In this document: positions 26,885-36,889 of the stretch, piece after piece
Layout of the letters: every line of letters begins with the position of its first letter
Numbering within the stretch: the first letter of the stretch is position 1
Origin: Tetraselmis striata
Taxonomy: Eukaryota; Chlorophyta; Chlorodendrophyceae; Chlorodendrales; Chlorodendraceae
DNA length: 64,000 bases
Direction of reading: 5' to 3'
Assembly (NCBI GenBank): GCA_006384855.1
Contig: VCJN01000184.1
Coordinates: forward strand, 124,001-188,000
Notes under the pieces: generated by a model
Seen by the model: only the letters and a program-made list of their open reading frames with translations
Databases searched by the model: none
Told to the model about the DNA's origin: nothing
Translations under genes and position numbers: made by a program

Positions 26885-28708
26885 ATGAACCTGCGTAACA
26901 TCGCCATCATTGCGCACGTCGATCATGGCAAGACGACGCTGATTGACGTGCTCTTGAAGCAATCCGGCTCCTTCCGCGACAACCAGAAGACGGAAGAGCG
27001 GATGATGGATTCCAACGATCTCGAGCGCGAGCGTGGCATCACCATTCTGGCCAAGGTCACCTCGCTGACCCATGGCGACACGCGCATCAACATCGTCGAT
27101 ACGCCGGGCCACGCCGACTTCGGCGGCGAGGTCGAGCGCATCCTACACATGGTCGACGGCGTCGTCCTGCTGGTGGATGCGGCGGAAGGCCCCATGCCGC
27201 AGACCAAATTCGTGCTCGGCAAGGCGCTGAAGCTCGGCCTGCGCCCGATCGTTGCGATCAACAAGATCGACAAGCCGGACCAGCGCGCCGAAGAAGTGCT
27301 CGACGAGGTGTTCGACCTTTTCGCCGCCCTCGACGCCGACGAGAACCAGCTCGACTTCCCGGTGCTCTATGGCTCCGCCAAGCAGGGCTGGATGGCAACG
27401 GACCCTTCCGGTCCGATGGATTCCATGGATCCCCTGTTCGAACTCGTCGAACAGCACATTCCCGCTCCGAGCGCCGAAGAGGGCGCCTTCCGCATGCTGG
27501 CGACCACCGTGCAGCCGAACCCCTTCCTCGGGCGCATTCTGACCGGGCGCATCATCTCGGGCGAGGTCGTTCCGAACATGGCCGTCAAGGCGCTGTCGCG
27601 CGACGGCAAGACGGTCGAAACCGGCCGCATCTCGAAGGTTCTGGCGTTTCGCGGGCTTGAGCGCCAGCCGATCGACAAGGCGGTTGCCGGCGACATCATC
27701 TCCATCGCCGGCCTGTCCGAGGCAACCGTTTCCGACACGATCTGCGCGCCTGAGGTTTCCGAACCCGTTCCCGCGCAGCCGATCGATCCGCCGACCCTGT
27801 CGATGACCTTCTTCGTCAACGACGGCCCGCTTGCCGGCACCGAAGGCGACAAGGTGCAGTCGCGCGTCATCCGCAAGCGGCTGATGGACGAGGCGGAAGG
27901 CAACGTTGCGCTGCAGATCGAGGATTCGCCCGAGGCGGACGCCTTCATCGTCTCCGGGCGCGGCGAACTGCAGCTGGCGATCCTGATCGAGAACATGCGC
28001 CGCGAGGGCTTCGAGCTCTGCGTCGGCCGCCCGCGCGTTGTGTTCCAGACCGGCGAGAACGGCGAGCGCCTGGAGCCGATCGAGGAAGTGATCATCGACG
28101 TCGACGAGGAACACTCCGGCATCGTCGTGCAGAAGCTCTCCGAGCGCAAAGCCGACCTTCTGGAAATGCGGCCCTCCGGCAGCGGCCGCAGCCGGCTCGT
28201 CTTCCACGCCCCGACGCGCGGCCTGATCGGCTATCAGTCGGAGCTCCTGTCGGATACGCGCGGCACCGCGATCTTCAACCGCGTGTTCCACGCCTATGCC
28301 CCGTTCAAGGGCGAGATCCCGGGCCGTCACACCGGCGTCCTGATCTCCAACGGCGACGGCGAGGCGGTCGCCTATGCGCTGTTCAACCTGGAAGATCGCG
28401 GCCCGATGCTGATCGATCCGGGCGTCAAGGTCTATCGCGGCATGCTGGTCGGCGAGCACACCCGCGGCAACGACCTTGAGGTCAATGTTCTGAAGGGCAA
28501 ACAGCTCTCCAACGTGCGCTCGTCGGGCAAAGACGAGGCGGTCCGCCTCACCACCCCGATCCGCCTGTCGCTGGAAGGAGCGCTCTCCTACATCACCGAC
28601 GACGAACTGGTCGAGGTGACGCCGCAGAATATCCGTCTGCGCAAGGCGCTGCTCGATCCGCACGACCGCAAGCGCGCGGAACGCGCAGCCGTCAAGGCCG
28701 TCGGCTGA
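26885..28708 (+). CDS. typA: Translational GTPase TypA/BipA
   Basis: This 607-residue ribosome-binding GTPase helps ribosome assembly and adaptation to cold and other stress. The G1 motif A-H-V-D-H-G-K-T-T is at residues 10-18, switch region R-G-I-T-I, D-T-P-G-H, and N-K-I-D. EF-G-like domains II, III and V follow, and the BipA-specific C-terminal domain has G-K-Q-L-S-N-V-R near residue 540. The frame is intact. The GGAG box lies about 12 bases before ATG, immediately after the T run of a terminator-like hairpin, so leader control is plausible. Confidence 0.96.
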   Translation: MNLRNIAIIAHVDHGKTTLIDVLLKQSGSFRDNQKTEERMMDSNDLERERGITILAKVTSLTHGDTRINIVDTPGHADFGGEVERILHMVDGVVLLVDAAEGPMPQTKFVLGKALKLGLRPIVAINKIDKPDQRAEEVLDEVFDLFAALDADENQLDFPVLYGSAKQGWMATDPSGPMDSMDPLFELVEQHIPAPSAEEGAFRMLATTVQPNPFLGRILTGRIISGEVVPNMAVKALSRDGKTVETGRISKVLAFRGLERQPIDKAVAGDIISIAGLSEATVSDTICAPEVSEPVPAQPIDPPTLSMTFFVNDGPLAGTEGDKVQSRVIRKRLMDEAEGNVALQIEDSPEADAFIVSGRGELQLAILIENMRREGFELCVGRPRVVFQTGENGERLEPIEEVIIDVDEEHSGIVVQKLSERKADLLEMRPSGSGRSRLVFHAPTRGLIGYQSELLSDTRGTAIFNRVFHAYAPFKGEIPGRHTGVLISNGDGEAVAYALFNLEDRGPMLIDPGVKVYRGMLVGEHTRGNDLEVNVLKGKQLSNVRSSGKDEAVRLTTPIRLSLEGALSYITDDELVEVTPQNIRLRKALLDPHDRKRAERAAVKAVG

Positions 28709-28722
28709 TCCCGATCCCCTGC

Positions 28723-28752
28723 GCGGTCCGCTTCGTCTATTGAGCGGACCGC
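28723..28752. terminator. Hairpin between convergent typA and MFS genes
   Basis: A perfect 10-bp stem (GCGGTCCGCT with AGCGGACCGC, 10-base loop) spans the stop codon of the MFS gene, between two converging transcripts. No T tract. Confidence 0.5.
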
Positions 28753-30164
28753 GGATCGCGGACCTTCAAAAGCAACCACAGTCCGAGCGAGAAGAACGCC
28801 AGGATCACCGCCATGCCGGCGGCCTGGCTCGCCGTCGCCGCCGTCACCAGACCGACGGAGAGCGGCGCGAGGAAGCTCGTCACCTTGCCCGAAAGCGCGA
28901 ACAAGCCGAAATACTGGGTCACTCTTTCACGCGGCGCGAGATGGACGAGCAGCGTGCGCGATGCGGCCTGAAGCGGCCCGGCGACGGCGCCGAGCACGCC
29001 CCCCAGAACCAGAAACACCTGCTCCGGCAGTGTCGCGAAGAGCCCGCCGCCGACGGCCGCCGGTGCCACCTCGATGACGAAGAACACCGTATCCCGGTCA
29101 ACGGAGACAAGCCCCAGCCCGCACAGGATCAGCACCACAAGCGCGCCCGCGATCACCGGTCGCGGCCCGAGCCGGTCGTCGAGCCGCCCGCCGATCACCG
29201 CACCGAACGTGCCGGTGATGGTCAGCAGAATGCCGAATGTGCCGATCTCGACGCTCGACCAGTCGAGCACGCCGGCCGCATAGATGCCGCCAAAGGCGAA
29301 GAGTGCGACGAGCCCGTCCTTGTAGATCATGTTGGCCAGAAGGAACGTGAACACCTGACGATTGGCACGGGCCATGCGCAGGGTACGGGCAAGGTCGGTC
29401 AGACCCTCGCCGACCGCGGCGCCAAGCCCCACGGCGCGGCGCGGCACGTCCGGCACCAGCAGGAACAGCGGCAGCACGAAGACGAGATACCAGAGCGCGG
29501 AGAAGGGGCCCGATGCCCGGTCACCTTCGCGAAGGACCGGATCGAGACCGAGGATCGGCTCGAACCCGAGAAGGGTCCGCCCGGTCTCCGGGTTGGCGGC
29601 CATCAGCCCCAGCGCAATGACGAGAGACACGAGGCCGCCGGCATAGCCGGTCGCCCAGCCGCTTCCCGACAGGCGTCCGAGACGCTGGCGCGGTACGAGA
29701 TCCGGCATCATCGCATTGGTGAAGACGGTGGCGAATTCGACTCCGAGCGTCGCGATGGCAAAGCCCACCAAAGCGATGGCGATGCCGCCCGGAGCCCCCG
29801 GCACCGCGAAATAGAGCAGACCGCAGCCGAAAACGAAGGGAACCGAAAAGGCCGCAATCCACGGTTTTCTCGCGCCCGTGCGATCGGCGATCGCGCCGAG
29901 CACCGGTGCAAGCACCGCGATCGCCAGTCCGGCCGCCGCCGTCGCATAGCCCCACAACGCCTGACCTTCCGCCGGCGTTGCCGCCACGGCAGAGGCGAAA
30001 TAGGGCGCGAAGACGAAGGTCGTCACCAGGGTGAAAAACGGCTGTGCCGCCCAGTCGAACAGGAGCCAGGCGGGCACCGCGCCGCGCCGCAGCGCGGGCA
30101 ACGACCCGGAGCGGAGCTCCGGGTCGCCGGGAACGACAGGCGGCGGTACGCCCGCGTCGCTCAT
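28737..30164 (-). CDS. MFS transporter of the UMF1/Atg22-like family
   Basis: The 475-residue protein has about twelve hydrophobic segments, begins with a proline-rich tail and then W-L-L-F-D-W-A-A-Q-P-F-F, the marker of the bacterial UMF1 group, with the MFS loop G-A-I-A-D-R-T-G-A-R-K-P-W near residue 90. The yeast relative Atg22 exports amino acids from the vacuole; the bacterial substrate is not known. Its ATG overlaps the gdh stop (ATGA), so it is co-transcribed with glutamate dehydrogenase, making an amino-acid link attractive but unproven. Confidence 0.87.
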   Translation of the reverse strand: MSDAGVPPPVVPGDPELRSGSLPALRRGAVPAWLLFDWAAQPFFTLVTTFVFAPYFASAVAATPAEGQALWGYATAAAGLAIAVLAPVLGAIADRTGARKPWIAAFSVPFVFGCGLLYFAVPGAPGGIAIALVGFAIATLGVEFATVFTNAMMPDLVPRQRLGRLSGSGWATGYAGGLVSLVIALGLMAANPETGRTLLGFEPILGLDPVLREGDRASGPFSALWYLVFVLPLFLLVPDVPRRAVGLGAAVGEGLTDLARTLRMARANRQVFTFLLANMIYKDGLVALFAFGGIYAAGVLDWSSVEIGTFGILLTITGTFGAVIGGRLDDRLGPRPVIAGALVVLILCGLGLVSVDRDTVFFVIEVAPAAVGGGLFATLPEQVFLVLGGVLGAVAGPLQAASRTLLVHLAPRERVTQYFGLFALSGKVTSFLAPLSVGLVTAATASQAAGMAVILAFFSLGLWLLLKVRDPRSAQ

Positions 30165-33100
30165 TGCGCCAGTTCGGCGAGCAGGCTGGCTGCGACCGAG
30201 AACTTCGACACGGTGAGATCGCCTTCCATGATCTCGTTGGCAGCCCTTGCGGTGCGCACCACCCGTGCCTCGTTTTCCTCAAGCCAGGTTTCGAACCCGC
30301 CGGCGGCAAGCGCATTGCGCGTCACGTCGCGATGGGCACCGGCAAGCGTGGCGCGCGCCCGGTCAAGCGCGAGCCCGTCGTAATAGTCGAGGATCCGCAG
30401 CGCGCGCGCCTTGGCCTCCATTGCGCCCAGGCGGAAGTGTCCGGCCACCTTGAAGAAGACCTCCGCCACCTCCGGCAACGCCCGTGCGCTCTGTTCGGCG
30501 ACCAGCACGATGTCCGGCACTTCCGCTTCCAGCGGCAGGCGCGCGATCCGCTGCGCGAGAGCCACCGGCACGCCGGCCTCGCCGAGGCGGGCCGCCTCTG
30601 CGGAGACTTCCGCACGCATCGCGTCCTGCACCACCTCCGCAAGCGACGGCGCCAGCGCCTCGATCCCGGAGCGGAACCGGACGACCTGCGCCTCCAGTCC
30701 GTTCGCGAAATCGACGTTGCGCAGGAACCAGACCGACTGCTCCAGAACCAGGTTCTGGACGGCCGCATAGAGCCGAAGCTGCAGGCCGCCATCCACCTGC
30801 GTGTCGAGGGCATCGATCTCGGTATTGAGCGCGGTCAGCCCGTAGGCGTCGCGCACGACCGCGAAGGCCTGTGCGATATGGGCCGGCTCCGCGCCGGTCT
30901 GGTCGGCGATGCGGGTCAGATAGGTCGGACCGCCCCGGTTGATCATCGAGTTGGCGAGCATTGTGGCGATGATCTCGCGCCGCAGCCGATGGCCCTCGAC
31001 CTCCTGCGCATACCGCTCCTGCATCTGGACCGGGAAGTAGCGGAACAGCTCCCTGGCCAGATAGGCATCGTCGGGAACGGTGCTGTCGAGGAGCTTGTCG
31101 TAGAGCGTGAGCTTGGCATAGGCGAGCAGCACGCCGGTCTCCGCGCGGGTCAGCCCGGTTTCCGTCGCCTCCAGCTCGTCGAGCGCGACCTCGTCGGGCA
31201 GTTCCTCGACGGCCCGGTCGAGCAGGCCGGCCTGTTCGAGCTGCCGCATCATCCGGCGCTGGTAGCCGAATTCCTCCATGCCCCGTGTTTCCGACAGGCT
31301 GATGGCGAGCGTCTGGAGATAGTTGTTGCGCAGCACGAGGGCCGCGACCTCCTCCGTCATCTCGGCAAGCAACACATTGCGGTCGGCGACCGTCAGCGTG
31401 TTGGCCCGCACGGCCGCGCCCAGCGCGATCTTGATGTTCACCTCCATGTCGGAGGAGTTCACCCCGGCGGAATTGTCGATCGCATCGGAGTTGCACCGCC
31501 CGCCGCGCCGGTTGAAGGCGATACGCGCGCGCTGGGTCATGCCGAGATTGGCGCCCTCGCCGATCACCTTGGCCCCGACGTCTCCGGCCGTGACGCGGAT
31601 CGCGTCATTGGCGCGGTCGCCGACATCCGCATCGCTCTCGCCGGCGGCACGGATATAGGTGCCGATGCCGCCGAACCAGAGCAGGTCGACGTTCATCTTG
31701 AGGATCGCGTTGATCACTTCCTGCGGCGTCGCCTTGGATTTCGTGACGCCGAGAAGCTCCTGAATTTCCGGCGACAGCGCGATCGACTTCGACTGGCGCG
31801 AGAACACCCCGCCGCCCTTTGAAATCAGCGACGTGTCATAGTCCTGCCAGGACGAGCGGCCGAGATCGAAAACCCGCTTGCGCTCCTCCCAGGTGGTCGC
31901 CGGGTCGGGATCCGGGTCCAGGAAGATGTCGCGATGGTCGAAGGCCGCGACCAGGCGGATTGCCTTCGACAGCAGCATGCCGTTGCCGAAGACGTCGCCC
32001 GACATGTCGCCGACGCCGGCGACCGTGAAGGGCTCCGTCTGGATGTCCCGGTTCATCTCCCGGAAGTGGCGCTTGACCGCTTCCCAGGCACCGCGCGCGG
32101 TGATCGCCATCTTCTTGTGGTCGTAGCCGGCCGAGCCGCCGGAAGCAAAGGCGTCGCCAAGCCAGAAGTTCCGGCTTTCGGAGATCGCATTGGCCGTATC
32201 GGAGAAGGTCGCCGTGCCCTTGTCTGCGGCAACCACGAGATAGGGGTCGTCATCGTCGTGGCGCACCACGCGTTCCGGCGGCCAGATGGTGTCGCCGCTC
32301 AGGTTGTCGGTGACGTCGAGCAGCGAGGAAATGAAAATCTTGTAGGCCTTGGTGCCTTCCGCGAAGACCTCGTCGCGGCTGCCGCCGACCGGCAGATGCT
32401 TCGGCACGAAGCCACCCTTGGCGCCGACCGGCACGATCACCGCGTTCTTCACCTGCTGGGCCTTGACCAGGCCGAGCACCTCGGTGCGGAAGTCCTGGGC
32501 CCGGTCCGACCAGCGCAAGCCGCCGCGCGCCACCTTGCCGAAGCGCAGATGCACGCCTTCCACCCGCGGGCTGTAGACGAAGATCTCGCGGAACGGCCGC
32601 GGCAGCGGCAGCTCCTCGATGCGCTGCGGATCAAGCTTGAAGGCGAAGGTCTGCTTCGGCAGACCATGGGCATCGATCTGGAAGAAGTTGGTGCGCAGCA
32701 TCGCGTTGATGACATTGTCGAAGCGGCGCAGGATGCGGTCGTCGTCGAGGCTGTCGACCTGTTCGAGGCTGTCGAGCAGATCGCGCTCCACGCGTTCCGC
32801 GCCCAGCGAGCGGTCCTCGCCGTTGGGATCGGGATCGAAGCGCAGATGGAACATTTCGACGAGCTTGCGCGCCACGTCCGAATAGCGGTTGAGCGTGCGC
32901 CACATGTAGTCTTCGGAATAGCGGATGCCGGCCTGGCGCAGATAGCGCGACAGGGCGCGCAGCATGGCGATGTCGCGCCAGCCGAGCCCGGCCGAAAGCA
33001 CCAGCGCATTGTAGCCGTCGGATTCCGTGTCGCCGCGCCAGATCGCCATGAACAGCGCTTCGAGCCGGAGCTTTAGGTCGTCGGTCAGGTCGATCTCGCC

Positions 33101-34957
33101 GCCGCCGACGGGCTCGAGCGACAATTCGTGCAGATAGGCGAGCGGACGCTCGTCCGGCGTCAGGCGATAGGTGCGCTCGTTGATGACCCGAAAGCCCATG
33201 TTCTCCAAGATCGGCACGCGCGCCGAAAGCGGGATCGGGACGAGGTGATGGTAGACCTTCAACACCACCCGGTTCCGCGCATCCTGCGCCCGCCGGGTGA
33301 AGGTGAGCGCGGTATCGGCCTCGTCGCTCAGCTTCTCGATGATGCGGATGTCCTCAAGCGCCGTTTCGGCCGAATAGACCTCGCGGTAGCCCGCCTGGAA
33401 GGCGTCGGCGTACCGCTGCGCATGCTCCAGCGCCTTGTGACCGCCATAGGCGGCGCGCAAGGCGTCGCGCAGGTCGTCGGTCCAGGTCCGCACGATGCCG
33501 GCAACCGCCTGCTCCAGCGTCTCCTGACCCGGATCCGGGGTCTCGCCCTGGTCGCGGCCGACGATGAAATGCACCCGCGCCAGCGGGCCTTCCGGATAGG
33601 CGACGTACCAGGCCGACAGACGCCCGTCGAATACCTTGGCGAGATAGGCGCCGATCCGCAGGCGCACCTCCGTGGTGTAGCGATCGCGCGGGACGTAGCA
33701 CAGAATCGACACGAAGCGGTCGAAGCGGTCGCGACGCGCCAGCACGCGAATGCGCGGTCGTTCGTCGAGCTGCAGGATCGCGGTCGCGAATTCATACAGG
33801 AGCTGCGGGTCGATCTGGAACAGCTCGTCGCGCGGGTAGCTTTCCAGCACGTTGAGCAGCGCGCGGCCGGAATGGCTGTCGGGATCGTAGCCGGCGCGGC
33901 TCAGCACGCTGTCGATCTTGCGCCGGAGGAAGGGAATATTCTTGGTGGAGAGCGTATAGGCGGTCGCCGTCAAGAGGCCGACCACGCGCAGCTCGCCGAC
34001 GAGTTCACCGCCCTCGTCGAAGAGCTTCACCCCGACGTAATCCATATGCACCCGGCGGTGCACCCGGCTCTTCACATTCGCCTTGGAGATGATCAGCGGC
34101 TCCGGCTTCATCAGGAAGTCGCGGATTTCCGGCGTGATCACGACGAATTCGGAGCCGCGACGCAGCACGCGCACCTCCGGATCGGCCAGAAGCCCGAGCC
34201 CCGAGCCCTTCTTGTGCGACAGATCGCCCTTGGAGACGCCGCCCTCGAAGTAATATTCGCGCATGCCGAGCAGCGTGAAATTGTCGGCCGCGATCCACTC
34301 CAGAAACTGGATCGCCTCCGCCAGTTCGTCGACCGGCACGGGCGGCGGGTTTTCCTTGTAGGTCGCAATCGCCGCCGACAGGCGGTCGCGCATGGCGGAC
34401 CAGTCGCGCACGGCGGCGCGCACGTCGGTCATCACCGCTTCGAGGCGCTCCGCCAGTTGCGTGCGCTCCTGCGCGGTATCGATCCGCGCGACGTGAATAT
34501 GGATGAGGCTTTCACGGCGGCAGCCCTCGCCCCCGGCCTTTCCGGCGCCGGCATAGCGGACCAGCTCGCCGCTGTCGCTGCGTTCCACCGACAGGATCGG
34601 GTGCAGCACGAGGCGCACCTCGAAGCCGCTTGCCTGAAGCTCGCCCATGACCGAATCGACGAGGAACGGCATGTTGTCATTGAGGATTTCGACGATGGTC
34701 ACATCGGCGGCCCGACTTTTGTCGCCGGACGACTCGGGATTGTAGATGTGAATCCGATGGGTTCCGAGCGGATGGGTCGCCATCTCTTCCCAGGCGACGC
34801 GCGCCACGGCGACAAGATCCGTGGCCGTATAGGCAACGACATCTTCCGCCGCGCCGCGCGCGAAGAGGTCCCGCGCAAACGCACCGACTTGCGGCTCGAG
34901 TTCCGCCACCACGGCGTCAATCAACGTGGCCTTCGCCTGATCTCGTACTTCGGGCAT
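30161..34957 (-). CDS. NAD-specific glutamate dehydrogenase, large (180-kDa) type
   Basis: This 1598-residue enzyme oxidises glutamate to 2-oxoglutarate and ammonia. The length and architecture are those of the bacterial NAD-GDH family (PF05088): a long N-terminal half with ACT-like regulatory parts, a catalytic core around residues 780-1250 with R-G-G-L-R-W-S-D-R and the substrate-site P-V-G-A-K-G-G-F-V-P-K (about residues 840-855), then G-G-I-G-T-Y and G-A-N-L-G-M-T-Q, and a C-terminal helical part. The frame is intact over 4.8 kb. It is followed by an MFS gene with a 4-base overlap. The start is preceded by a modest ribosome site. Confidence 0.95.
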   Translation of the reverse strand: MPEVRDQAKATLIDAVVAELEPQVGAFARDLFARGAAEDVVAYTATDLVAVARVAWEEMATHPLGTHRIHIYNPESSGDKSRAADVTIVEILNDNMPFLVDSVMGELQASGFEVRLVLHPILSVERSDSGELVRYAGAGKAGGEGCRRESLIHIHVARIDTAQERTQLAERLEAVMTDVRAAVRDWSAMRDRLSAAIATYKENPPPVPVDELAEAIQFLEWIAADNFTLLGMREYYFEGGVSKGDLSHKKGSGLGLLADPEVRVLRRGSEFVVITPEIRDFLMKPEPLIISKANVKSRVHRRVHMDYVGVKLFDEGGELVGELRVVGLLTATAYTLSTKNIPFLRRKIDSVLSRAGYDPDSHSGRALLNVLESYPRDELFQIDPQLLYEFATAILQLDERPRIRVLARRDRFDRFVSILCYVPRDRYTTEVRLRIGAYLAKVFDGRLSAWYVAYPEGPLARVHFIVGRDQGETPDPGQETLEQAVAGIVRTWTDDLRDALRAAYGGHKALEHAQRYADAFQAGYREVYSAETALEDIRIIEKLSDEADTALTFTRRAQDARNRVVLKVYHHLVPIPLSARVPILENMGFRVINERTYRLTPDERPLAYLHELSLEPVGGGEIDLTDDLKLRLEALFMAIWRGDTESDGYNALVLSAGLGWRDIAMLRALSRYLRQAGIRYSEDYMWRTLNRYSDVARKLVEMFHLRFDPDPNGEDRSLGAERVERDLLDSLEQVDSLDDDRILRRFDNVINAMLRTNFFQIDAHGLPKQTFAFKLDPQRIEELPLPRPFREIFVYSPRVEGVHLRFGKVARGGLRWSDRAQDFRTEVLGLVKAQQVKNAVIVPVGAKGGFVPKHLPVGGSRDEVFAEGTKAYKIFISSLLDVTDNLSGDTIWPPERVVRHDDDDPYLVVAADKGTATFSDTANAISESRNFWLGDAFASGGSAGYDHKKMAITARGAWEAVKRHFREMNRDIQTEPFTVAGVGDMSGDVFGNGMLLSKAIRLVAAFDHRDIFLDPDPDPATTWEERKRVFDLGRSSWQDYDTSLISKGGGVFSRQSKSIALSPEIQELLGVTKSKATPQEVINAILKMNVDLLWFGGIGTYIRAAGESDADVGDRANDAIRVTAGDVGAKVIGEGANLGMTQRARIAFNRRGGRCNSDAIDNSAGVNSSDMEVNIKIALGAAVRANTLTVADRNVLLAEMTEEVAALVLRNNYLQTLAISLSETRGMEEFGYQRRMMRQLEQAGLLDRAVEELPDEVALDELEATETGLTRAETGVLLAYAKLTLYDKLLDSTVPDDAYLARELFRYFPVQMQERYAQEVEGHRLRREIIATMLANSMINRGGPTYLTRIADQTGAEPAHIAQAFAVVRDAYGLTALNTEIDALDTQVDGGLQLRLYAAVQNLVLEQSVWFLRNVDFANGLEAQVVRFRSGIEALAPSLAEVVQDAMRAEVSAEAARLGEAGVPVALAQRIARLPLEAEVPDIVLVAEQSARALPEVAEVFFKVAGHFRLGAMEAKARALRILDYYDGLALDRARATLAGAHRDVTRNALAAGGFETWLEENEARVVRTARAANEIMEGDLTVSKFSVAASLLAELAQ

Positions 34958-35180
34958 TGTTCCCCACCATCCGGCGCCGTCATTTGCATCGCCGGTGTTT
35001 CATGAATGTCATCGCAGACCGGGTTAAAGACCACGCAAGTGATTCGCCCCGCTGGCGCCCCCGGTCCAGCGCATGCTAGGCCGAGACTGCCGACGATGGA
35101 ATGACTTCTCCAAAAGTCGAACGTAAAGTCGTGGACCGACCGCAGCCGGGCGCACGCAGCAGGGAGAAAAAGGCAAAACC

Positions 35181-35753
35181 ATGAGCAATCACAAAAAGCC
35201 CGTCGCACTCGACTTGACGCAGGAGACGCCGCTGTCCGGAGAAACCGAGGCCTATTTCGCGAAGTGCCAGGAAAAGCTCGGCCTCGTCCCCAATGTCCTG
35301 ACCGCCTATTCCTTCAATCAGGACAAGTTCGACGCTTTCACCGCGATGTACAACGACCTGATGCTGGCAGACAGCGGGCTGAGCAAACTCGAACGCGAGA
35401 TGATCGCCGTCGCCGTCTCTGCGGTAAACCGCTGCTTCTATTGCCTGACCGCCCATGGCGCGGCGGTGCGCCAGCTCTCCGGCGATCCGGAGCTCGGCGA
35501 ATTGATGGTGATGAACTATCGCGTCGCCGATCTGAGCCCGCGCCAGCGCGCCATGCTCGATTTCGCCGTCAAGCTCACCGAACGCCCGGCCGAGATCCTG
35601 GAAGCCGACCGCCAGGCACTGCGCGATGCGGGCTTCAGCGACCGCGACATCTGGGACATCGCCTCGGTGACCGCCTTCTTCAACATGTCGAACCGCGTCG
35701 CGGCGGCAACCGACATGCGCCCGAACCCGGAGTATCATGGCATGGCGCGCTGA
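35181..35753 (+). CDS. Peroxidase-related protein of the AhpD/CMD family
   Basis: The 190-residue product carries the thiol motif N-R-C-F-Y-C-L-T-A-H-G (Cys about 87 and 90, His 94), the arrangement of AhpD-like peroxidase-related enzymes in the carboxymuconolactone decarboxylase superfamily, and ends with an F-F-N-M-S-N-R-V helix. It probably acts in the cytoplasm as a thiol-dependent antioxidant protein; its partner is unknown and no peroxiredoxin is adjacent. It is divergent from gdh, and an AGCAGGGAG-type ribosome site precedes the ATG. Confidence 0.87.
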   Translation: MSNHKKPVALDLTQETPLSGETEAYFAKCQEKLGLVPNVLTAYSFNQDKFDAFTAMYNDLMLADSGLSKLEREMIAVAVSAVNRCFYCLTAHGAAVRQLSGDPELGELMVMNYRVADLSPRQRAMLDFAVKLTERPAEILEADRQALRDAGFSDRDIWDIASVTAFFNMSNRVAAATDMRPNPEYHGMAR

Positions 35754-35799
35754 CGGACGGGCAGCACCGACGCAGCGGCGGGAAAGCCGGCGCGAATGC

Positions 35800-35829
35800 A
35801 TGACAAACCGGCCGGGCGTGGTGTAGAAC
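35800..35829 (+). promoter_or_regulatory. argC: Possible argC promoter
   Basis: ATGACA and TAGAAC are separated by 18 bases, 57 bases before the argC ATG. The fit to sigma-70 consensus is moderate. Confidence 0.3.
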
Positions 35830-35885
35830 ACGCTCCGCACGCAGGCGCACTCCGCGCCGCGGCAGAAATTTATTGGAGAAGGGCA

Positions 35886-36836
35886 ATGGTCGCGAAAGTG
35901 TTCATCGACGGTGAAGCCGGCACGACGGGTCTGCAGATCCGCGAGCGGCTGTCGCGTCGCCGCGACCTGGAGCTGATCTCGATCCCGGCCGACAAGCGCA
36001 AGGACCTCTCCGCCCGCGCCGACTGTCTGAACGCCGCCGATGTCGCGATCCTGTGCCTGCCGGACGACGCCGCGCGCGAAAGCGTGTCGCTGATCGACAA
36101 CGACACCACGCGGGTGATCGACGCCTCGACGGCGTATCGCACCGCGGACGGCTGGGACTACGGCTTTGCGGAAATGACGAAGACGCAAGGTGCGGCGATT
36201 GCCGCGTCGAAGCGGGTGTCCAATCCCGGCTGCTATCCGCAGGGCGTGATCGCCTGCCTGCGGCCGCTGATCGAGGCCGGCCTGCTGCCGGCCGACTATC
36301 CCGTCACGATCAATGCGATCTCCGGCTATTCCGGCGGCGGACGCCAGATGATCGAGGCCTATGAGGCGCCGGGGGCGAACAAGCCGCCGTATCTGCCCTA
36401 CGGCCTCGGCTTTCGCCACAAGCACCTGCCGGAGCTGACGCAATACGCAACGCTCGCCTCGACGCCGATCTTCATTCCCTCGGTCGGCAATTACGCGCAA
36501 GGCATGGTGACCTCCGTCCCGCTCAGGCTCGAACCCCTGGCGAAGGTGCCGACCGGCGCCGAGCTGCACGCAGCGCTCGAGGCGCATTTTGCAAGCCTCG
36601 ACGGCAGCTTCGTCGATGTCGCGCCGCTTGCCGACGTCGATCGCACGCCGGAGCTCGACCCGGAAACCTTCAACGGCACCAACCGCATGCGCCTGCATGT
36701 CTTTGCCGACGACAGCCGCGCGCAAGCCGTGCTGATGGCCGTTTACGACAACCTGGGCAAGGGTGCCTCCGGCGCCGCCGTCCAGAACCTCAACCTGATG
36801 CTCGGTGTCGACGCGGCCACAAGCCTCGCAGCCTGA
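35886..36836 (+). CDS. argC: N-acetyl-gamma-glutamyl-phosphate reductase
   Basis: This 316-residue enzyme makes N-acetylglutamate semialdehyde in arginine synthesis. It is the short (type 2) form: the NADP loop is G-E-A-G-T-T-G-L near residue 10, and the catalytic cysteine lies in S-N-P-G-C-Y-P-Q-G near residue 116. H-K-H-L-P-E-L is the family His motif. A strong GAGAAGGG ribosome site precedes the ATG. leuD follows after 53 bases and may be co-transcribed. argG is elsewhere in the window. Confidence 0.95.
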   Translation: MVAKVFIDGEAGTTGLQIRERLSRRRDLELISIPADKRKDLSARADCLNAADVAILCLPDDAARESVSLIDNDTTRVIDASTAYRTADGWDYGFAEMTKTQGAAIAASKRVSNPGCYPQGVIACLRPLIEAGLLPADYPVTINAISGYSGGGRQMIEAYEAPGANKPPYLPYGLGFRHKHLPELTQYATLASTPIFIPSVGNYAQGMVTSVPLRLEPLAKVPTGAELHAALEAHFASLDGSFVDVAPLADVDRTPELDPETFNGTNRMRLHVFADDSRAQAVLMAVYDNLGKGASGAAVQNLNLMLGVDAATSLAA

Positions 36837-36889
36837 TCATCGCCTGCACGCAGGTTCCCTTCTTTCGATCCCGAGGAGATCCCGGAAAA

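Noticed and set aside
33128-35005. A 625-codon open frame on the plus strand opposite gdh
   Set aside because: It is an antisense shadow in high-GC DNA. The minus-strand gdh product matches a known family along its whole length.
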